A DNA stretch of 64,000 bases. It comes from Lepisosteus oculatus. Lineage: Eukaryota; Chordata; Actinopteri; Semionotiformes; Lepisosteidae. The stretch covers positions 372,001 to 436,000 of the forward strand of contig NW_027168309.1 in assembly GCF_040954835.1 (NCBI RefSeq). Direction: 5' to 3'. The position numbers and the translations under genes were made by a program. Positions 57,455 to 64,000 of this stretch are shown here, piece by piece. The first letter of the stretch is position 1. Each line of letters begins with the position of its first letter. A model generated the notes under the pieces. That model ran no database searches. It was given only the letters and a program-made list of their open reading frames with translations, and was not told the origin of the DNA.

Positions 57455-59323
57455 AGGGAGCGCCGCCGCCGCCGGCTTGCAATCATTTAACACGGAGGGC
57501 GAGGCGGCGGCGGTAACCTTTTTCAATGTCGCTCTCCGCTTCCCCCCAAAAAAAGCCAAATGACATGCTAGCACTCGGACACCCTTCAGAAGACTGAAGG
57601 GTGGCTTAAAGCTGGAAGGATTAGGTCTCCCCGTTCCGACGCGACAATCGAACTTCCTTAGGCAGAGAGAAAGCAACATCGAGGAGCGTCAACAAGACTT
57701 TAGAAGCTGCGACACACGCCACTTTCAGTTGCAGACACAGCAGTTTTAAAGGCAGGAATCGCCTTTGCGAACGCCATGAGAAACAGAACGCAAGCTCAGG
57801 TCCTGCGGTTTAACAAACAGCCTCGGCTTTCAAGCGACATTTCTTTTCTGGAGCGAATTCACTTTCAACTTCAAGAAATTCACACAACTTGCGAAATACG
57901 AAATACAAATCTGGCTCATCGCTGCACAAGAAATACCGCCGGCTGGCAAGAAAATGACAACGGTGTTTTTCCTTAACGAAAAACTTCCCATGGAGAAAAA
58001 CAACGGCTGTGCGTCTCTGTCGGCTTGATTCAGTTTAATGCAAGTATTCATTCTCCTCCTGGAAAATACAGCTTGCGAAAGATGAAATACAATTCTTGGC
58101 TTTTCTGGGTGAGTGCAGAAGAAATCCTGCCGGCTGGCAGAAGAATTCCAGCCTTTTTTACTCTTTAACCACAAACTTGCGAATGATACAAAGCAAGCGG
58201 GGTGCGTTTCTGTGCAGCTGTTAACTGAACAGCTGCTGCTTCAAGCCCACCCAGGGCTCATTCCGATTTCAACATCATGCCCCCTGAAGGTAGACTGGAT
58301 TTCTTTGCGAAGCATTCACCTTTTGGACGTTTCAGGAAAGGTGCGTGTCGATGCCAGACTTGAAAAGCTTTCCATACAAAGAAACAACATAGTGCTTTTG
58401 ATTGATGGGAAACGGCAAGAGCGGTTTGAGAAGCTCCGGCCTCTCAACCGCTTTACAATGTGATCGGCACCTCGGTAGCCAGTTTAGAAGGCTGAAAAGG
58501 ATGCTGGAAGCACAGCGACGTTCTAAAACCAGCGCTTGAAAAGCATCTGCATACATAAAATGTCCATTTCCCCAAAGCTGAATCTGCATCTTCAGAAGAT
58601 TGTCAGCTATACGTTTTCGTTCTTTGTTTCCTTTTTTTACGACAAGCTTTCGAGAAATGAACTGTCTATTGTGATGAAGGCTGCGTTAGAAATTGTGCAT
58701 CTAGCTTAGTTCAATGAAATCGGGAGGTGCACCTGTCTCAAGCGGATGGCTCTTTGCAGGCACACTACGGAAACCTGCGGGCGCAAGTTGGGAGAAGTGA
58801 CTCTTGCAGAGTGTTGAGCTTCGAGAAGAGGGCTCCGCTCAGGAAGATATTTCCACATGTTGAAGAGTCGCTTTTCGCCCTTTCTTTCCCACATTTTTCC
58901 AGTGCGGTTATTGATCGCGTTCAAAATGTTTTCCCAACGTACGTGTTACCTGCAAAATCACAGTGAAACTGTTATGCCGAAAAGATTCCTAATAGTTATT
59001 GTATTAGAATAGCTCTCCAATTTCTTAGCCTTCGTACACGCAATGTTTAAGGAAACGCTAGAGTAAATGAAACTGTAAATAGACAGGAGCTCTTCTTAGT
59101 TTTCATACAAGTTATGATGGCTGCAGCTCCTATCTGCGTCCGGGTGACCGGAGCCAAGGGATTATCTGCGGAACCTTTGATTTATCTCTCGGGCAAGGAG
59201 CTAGATACGCCCTTTTCATCTCGGTTTGATCACACCTGTGCATTAAAACGCAGTGCTCGGTACCATCGAGGTGTAAGAGGTTCAAGGATGAGCGGGAAAC
59301 TTTGTTAATAAGGAGACGGGCAC

Positions 59324-59396
59324 CGCCCAACGTGGGGCTCGAACCCACGACCCTGAGATTAAGAGTCTCATGCTCTACCGACTGAGCTAGCCGGGC
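59324..59396 (-). tRNA. tRNA-Lys-CTT: tRNA-Lys(CTT), unit 15
   Basis: Intact. Confidence 0.96.
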
Positions 59397-60217
59397 GCCG
59401 GTGGAGCTGGTGGTTAACTTGTCCCTGTTGACGGCAATTTGACAAGGTATACTTCCTGGCTCTTCATCATGTGCTGACCGGATTCGAGAGTAGCACACCC
59501 TGTTCTTTGTTGATTACTGTACCTCCAGCAGCGCAAATGTCAGTAATCATTGAAATGTACGACCTACAATCTCCTCAGCATGCCCGCGTGGACTCCTCAG
59601 TGATCATCCTTCTACGTTCTGCTGTAGTTTTCATGCAAGTGAAAACCGTGCTCCAAATAACAGCGGCACAGTTGTATCCTGCGGTAAGCATTCTTCTAAT
59701 TCCATCGTTTTGCTCCAGGTAAAAGGTAGCGCATCATAGTGTTGATATTCCAAGGTTTCAGAGTCCGTATTGGATGGCTTGGATGCAGACATCGCTCAGA
59801 GCTCCCAGTATGATTTTCCCGAGTTCAGTTTTGCAGTGTTTTAGTGCTTTACTACTTCCAGTGGGCCTTTGAATGCTCTGCTAAGTAGAGACGTGACATA
59901 ATTACTAATGCGACCGAGTGTGCTGGCTGTTCCTGGTTCGTAATGATTAACGCGAGAAATCAATATAAACATAACTGCTTCGATTTCGAGGTTCAGTTGA
60001 AGCTTTCAAAGAAACTATCAAAGACCTCAGAACAACCGAAGACACATTTGGTCATCTCCGTATTGGTGAAGATTAAAGAGTCCCGCAAGTGTCAAGCTTG
60101 CACAAACACACACGAGAGAGAAACTCAGGACAGAATTTAAAGAAAGGGAGATGCAGACTATTTGAAGGCACTTTGCTAACCCAATGGCATGCTTATGAAT
60201 CGTGCATAGGACACATG

Positions 60218-60289
60218 TAGCAGAGGATGGTTTCGATCCATCGACCTCTGGGTTATGGGCCCAGCACGCTTCCGCTGCGCCACTCTGCT
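60218..60289 (-). tRNA. tRNA-iMet-CAT: Initiator tRNA-Met(CAT), unit 15
   Basis: Intact. Confidence 0.97.
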
Positions 60290-60568
60290 GACGGCCTCTC
60301 TGCGTGTGGCGCACAACTGCTCTTTTTATTTCCTACATAAGTGATGAAAGAGTTGAAAGTTTCAACGACAAACGCAGACGTCACTTTGAGCGCTTGGTGT
60401 TGTAGCACAAATCATCACATGCTGCTCTACACTGGATTATAAAAGCCGACACATTTTCCAAACATTTTAATGCTGGAGTCACACTGTAGTATTAATAACA
60501 GTGCGATACTCGAGGAGCGTAGTGGGATCGCGGTGGCTCATCAGACTGCCCCGGGACAGGGGGCCCGC

Positions 60569-60651
60569 GTCAGGATGGCCGAGCGGTCTAAGGCGCTGCG
60601 TTCAGGTCGCAGTCTCCCCTGGAGGCGTGGGTTCGAATCCCACTCCTGACA
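60569..60651 (+). tRNA. tRNA-Leu-CAG: tRNA-Leu(CAG), unit 15
   Basis: Identical to unit 1. Confidence 0.97.
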
Positions 60652-61002
60652 AAAAGCTTGCTCAGTGCCGTCTCCAGTCGGGTGCAAATGGGTGAAGCAG
60701 CCTGCCGCGGGGAACGTGCGCCGATAGGCGTAGGTGTATCCCCTGCCTCTTCCGATTTAGCTCGTGCTCCATAGGATGGAAGCGGATGCTCTGGCTTTTT
60801 GACTCGAATATAACCTGATCACAACAGAAGGCCGTGCAGCCCAGTGCTGGTTTAAGAATGCCTCGTGTCTTCAGGCCCCTATTCCTTCAGGTTACCCCTT
60901 TGGAATAGTCGTCCGAAAAAGACGGGAAAGGAAAAGCATGTAAGCTCCCACACACTGCGTTAGCATTAGCGGTTGGAATCTGATGGGAGAAAAGCAACCT
61001 GG

Positions 61003-61074
61003 CTCGCCGTCAAGCAATCCATCCCTGGTCTCCCACGTGACAGGCGGGGATACGCACCACTATACTAACGTGGA
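61003..61074 (-). pseudogene. Decayed tRNA-Asp(GTC) with T4A, unit 15
   Basis: Broken T arm plus A4. Confidence 0.82.
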
Positions 61075-61483
61075 GCGCTTGCTTGGCGCTTGAAGACACT
61101 TCCTCTTGCGGCTACTACTGTTTCCGGTTTCGTCTTTTCTTTTCATTCCTCCCAGAGGAGCGCATGAAAACGTTTCCATCTGCGCCATCCTCACCCCTCC
61201 AATGCTATGGTCCCTGCTCCTCCTGGTGCACTGCAAACACTCATTCAGCCGGTTCTTTCAGTTTGAATACTTAGGTCTTCAAAGGCTGGAAGTAGGGCGC
61301 AAGACATGCCAATGCCAAAAGCGTGGCAGTGTGCTTCCAGCTGTGAAATGTCACTGGTGGATGTTGAAGACATTACTTCCAAGGCAGCAGGTCCAAGCGA
61401 TTTAGCGTTTGTACAAGAAGCAGGAAGAGAGAAACGGCACTCCGCCTTTTTCTGGGCAGGCCGAAGCGACAGGAGAAGGGCGC

Positions 61484-61565
61484 CGTAGTCGGCAGGATTC
61501 GAGCCGACGCGGGGAGACCCCAATGGCTTTCTAGCCCATCGCCTTAACCGCTCGGCTACGACTAC
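61484..61565 (-). tRNA. tRNA-Ser-AGA: tRNA-Ser(AGA) with G9A, unit 15
   Basis: Better-paired form with one private change: position 9 reads A (GTAGTCGTAGCC), at a place where the A-box consensus tolerates either purine. Confidence 0.75.
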
Positions 61566-61665
61566 AGGGAGCGCCGCCGCCGCCGGCTTGCAATCATTTA
61601 ACACGGAGGGCGAGGCGGCGGCGGTAACCTTTTTCAATGTCGCTCTCCGCTTCCCCCCAAAAAAA

Positions 61666-64000
61666 GCCAAATGACATGCTAGCACTCGGACACCCTTCAG
61701 AAGACTGAAGGGTGGCTTAAAGCTGGAAGGATTAGGTCTCCCCGTTCCGACGCGACAATCGAACTTCCTTAGGCAGAGAGAAAGCAACATCGAGGAGCGT
61801 CAACAAGACTTTAGAAGCTGCGACACACGCCACTTTCAGTTGCAGACACAGCAGTTTTAAAGGCAGGAATCGCCTTTGCGAACGCCATGAGAAACAGAAC
61901 GCAAGCTCAGGTCCTGCGGTTTAACAAACAGCCTCGGCTTTCAAGCGACATTTCTTTTCTGGAGCGAATTCACTTTCAACTTCAAGAAATTCACACAACT
62001 TGCGAAATACGAAATACAAATCTGGCTCATCGCTGCACAAGAAATACCGCCGGCTGGCAAGAAAATGACAACGGTGTTTTTCCTTAACGAAAAACTTCCC
62101 ATGGAGAAAAACAACGGCTGTGCGTCTCTGTCGGCTTGATTCAGTTTAATGCAAGTATTCATTCTCCTCCTGGAAAATACAGCTTGCGAAAGATGAAATA
62201 CAATTCTTGGCTTTTCTGGGTGAGTGCAGAAGAAATCCTGCCGGCTGGCAGAAGAATTCCAGCCTTTTTTACTCTTTAACCACAAACTTGCGAATGATAC
62301 AAAGAGAGCGGGGTGCGTTTCTGTGCAGCTGTTAACTGAACAGCTGCTGCTTCAAGCCCACCCAGGGCTCATTCCGATTTCAACATCATGCCCCCTGAAG
62401 GTAGACTGGATTTCTTTGCGAAGCATTCACCTTTTGGACGTTTCAGGAAAGGTGCGTGTCGATGCCAGACTTGAAAAGCTTTCCATACAAAGAAACAACA
62501 TAGTGCTTTTGATTGATGGGAAACGGCAAGAGCGGTTTGAGCAGCTCCGGCCTCTCAACCGCTTTACAATGTGATCGGCACCTCGGTAGCCAGTTTAGAA
62601 GGCTGAAAAGGATGCTGGAAGCACAGCGACGTTCTAAAACCAGCGCTTGAAAAGCATCTGCATACATAAAATGTCCATTTCCCCAAAGCTGAATCTGCAT
62701 CTTCAGAAGATTGTCAGCTATACGTTTTCGTTCTTTGTTTCCTTTTTTTACGACAAGCTTTCGAGAAATGAACTGTCTATTGTGATGAAGGCTGCGTTAG
62801 AAATTGTGCATCTAGCTTAGTTCAATGAAATCGGGAGGTGCACCTGTCTCAAGCGGATGGCTCTTTGCAGGCACACTACGGAAACCTGCGGGCGCAAGTT
62901 GGGAGAAGTGACTCTTGCAGAGTGTTGAGCTTCGAGAAGAGGGCTCCGCTCAGGAAGATATTTCCACATGTTGAAGAGTCGCTTTTCGCCCTTTCTTTCC
63001 CACATTTTTCCAGTGCGGTTATTGATCGCGTTCAAAATGTTTTCCCAACGTACGTGTTACCTGCAAAATCACAGTGAAACTGTTATGCCGAAAAGATTCC
63101 TAATAGTTATTGTATTAGAATAGCTCTCCAATTTCTTAGCCTTCGTACACGCAATGTTTAAGGAAACGCTAGAGTAAATGAAACTGTAAATAGACAGGAG
63201 CTCTTCTTAGTTTTCATACAAGTTATGATGGCTGCAGCTCCTATCTGCGTCCGGGTGACCGGAGCCAAGGGATTATCTGCGGAACCTTTGATTTATCTCT
63301 CGGGCAAGGAGCTAGATACGCCCTTTTCATCTCGGTTTGATCACACCTGTGCATTAAAACGCAGTGCTCGGTACCATCGAGGTGTAAGAGGTTCAAGGAT
63401 GAGCGGGAAACTTTGTTAATAAGGAGACGGGCACCGCCCAACGTGGGGCTCGAACCCACGACCCTGAGATTAAGAGTCTCATGCTCTACCGACTGAGCTA
63501 GCCGGGCGCCGGTGGAGCTGGTGGTTAACTTGTCCCTGTTGACGGCAATTTGACAAGGTATACTTCCTGGCTTTTCATCATGTGCTGACCGGATTCGAGA
63601 GTAGCACACCCTGTTCTTTGTTGATTACTGTACCTCCAGCAGCGCAAATGTCAGTAATCATTGAAATGTACGACCTACAATCTCCTCAGCATGCCCGCGT
63701 GGACTCCTCAGTGATCATCCTTCTACGTTCTGCTGTAGTTTTCATGCAAGTGAAAACCGTGCTCCAAATAACAGCGGCACAGTTGTATCCTGCGGTAAGC
63801 ATTCTTCTAATTCCATCGTTTTGCTCCAGGTAAAAGGTAGCGCATCATAGTGTTGATATTCCAAGGTTTCAGAGTCCGTATTGGATGGCTTGGATGCAGA
63901 CATCGCTCAGAGCTCCCAGTATGATTTTCCCGAGTTCAGTTTTGCAGTGTTTTAGTGCTTTACTACTTCCAGTGGGCCTTTGAATGCTCTGCTAAGTAGA
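61666..64000. repeat. Array unit 16 (partial, 2,335 bp)
   Basis: Cut by the window end, about 330 bp before its initiator Met gene would begin. Has the ag dinucleotide and other variants of units 12-14. Confidence 0.97.
63435..63507 (-). tRNA. tRNA-Lys-CTT: tRNA-Lys(CTT), unit 16
   Basis: Intact; the last tRNA in the window. Confidence 0.96.

Larger units (their letters stand above)
53444..57554. repeat. Array unit 14
   Basis: Nearly identical to unit 13. Confidence 0.97.
57555..61665. repeat. Array unit 15
   Basis: Carries the ca dinucleotide near 58194, otherwise seen only in units 1-4, plus private changes near 58431 (gagaagctcc) and 59461 (gctcttcatc) and in Ser. Confidence 0.97.
1..64000. 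repeat. Tandem array of 4.11-kb tRNA-gene units (15.6 copies)
   Basis: The same sequence returns every 4,111 bp with few substitutions, always in the same orientation, and the array runs off both ends of the window. Unit starts are defined here by the motif gccaaatgac that follows a C/A homopolymer. The gene order in each unit, left to right, is Lys(-), initiator Met(-), Leu(+), Asp-derived(-), Ser(-). Near identity of spacers as well as genes indicates concerted evolution by unequal exchange or gene conversion, rather than selection on the tRNAs alone. Because both edges lie outside the window, total copy number is unknown. An assembly artefact is unlikely, because the units carry distinct and mosaic private variants. 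Confidence 0.98.

Noticed and set aside
1-64000. CRISPR array, ribosomal DNA or viral element
   Set aside because: The units are 4.1 kb with no short spaced repeats, no rRNA-like sequence, and no transposase, reverse transcriptase or capsid-like frame.
1-64000. Array as a pure assembly duplication
   Set aside because: Units carry distinct private substitutions, one-base length differences and mosaic haplotypes, which simple copying by an assembler would not create. Exact copy number still needs long reads.

Overview
The whole window is one tandem array. A unit of about 4,111 bp repeats head to tail from the first base to the last: 15 complete units (starting at 1, 4112, 8223, 12335, 16446, 20557, 24668, 28778, 32889, 37000, 41111, 45222, 49333, 53444, 57555) and a partial 16th unit from 61666. 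Unit 3 is 4,112 bp and unit 7 is 4,110 bp; the rest are 4,111 bp. Units differ from one another by only a handful of scattered bases. I see no protein-coding gene. The open frames of 60-181 codons are chance frames, several running straight through tRNA genes, and they recur only because the DNA recurs.

Each unit carries five tRNA-type sequences. In unit 1 they are tRNA-Lys(CTT) on the minus strand at 1770-1842, initiator tRNA-Met(CAT) on the minus strand at 2664-2735, tRNA-Leu(CAG) on the plus strand at 3015-3097, a decayed tRNA-Asp(GTC) on the minus strand at 3449-3520, and tRNA-Ser(AGA) on the minus strand at 3930-4011, which has several non-canonical stem pairs. The window therefore holds 16 Lys, 15 initiator Met, 15 Leu, 15 Asp-derived and 15 Ser sequences, 76 in all. 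The first 1.77 kb of each unit has no recognisable gene, but contains a perfect 10-bp hairpin at the unit start, an 8-bp hairpin, and a diverged internal direct repeat of about 184 bp.

The mature Lys, initiator Met and Leu sequences match, as I remember them, the vertebrate (for example human) consensus base for base. With the sparse, repeat-rich context this points to an animal nuclear genome, most likely a vertebrate; I cannot narrow the lineage. The arrangement recalls the oocyte-type tDNA tandem repeat of Xenopus laevis (about 3.2 kb, from memory), but unit length and gene order here look different.

Two things stand out. First, none of the four better-preserved tRNA genes has a run of four or more T within about 70 nt after its 3' end, which is unusual for RNA polymerase III genes. 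Second, the units form a mosaic showing ongoing homogenisation: the leftmost units are most divergent (Ser copies 1-3 carry extra defects), units 9 and 11 share private variants across a two-unit spacing, units 4, 5 and 7 share a damaged Lys T-stem, and unit 15 regains a dinucleotide otherwise seen only in units 1-4.
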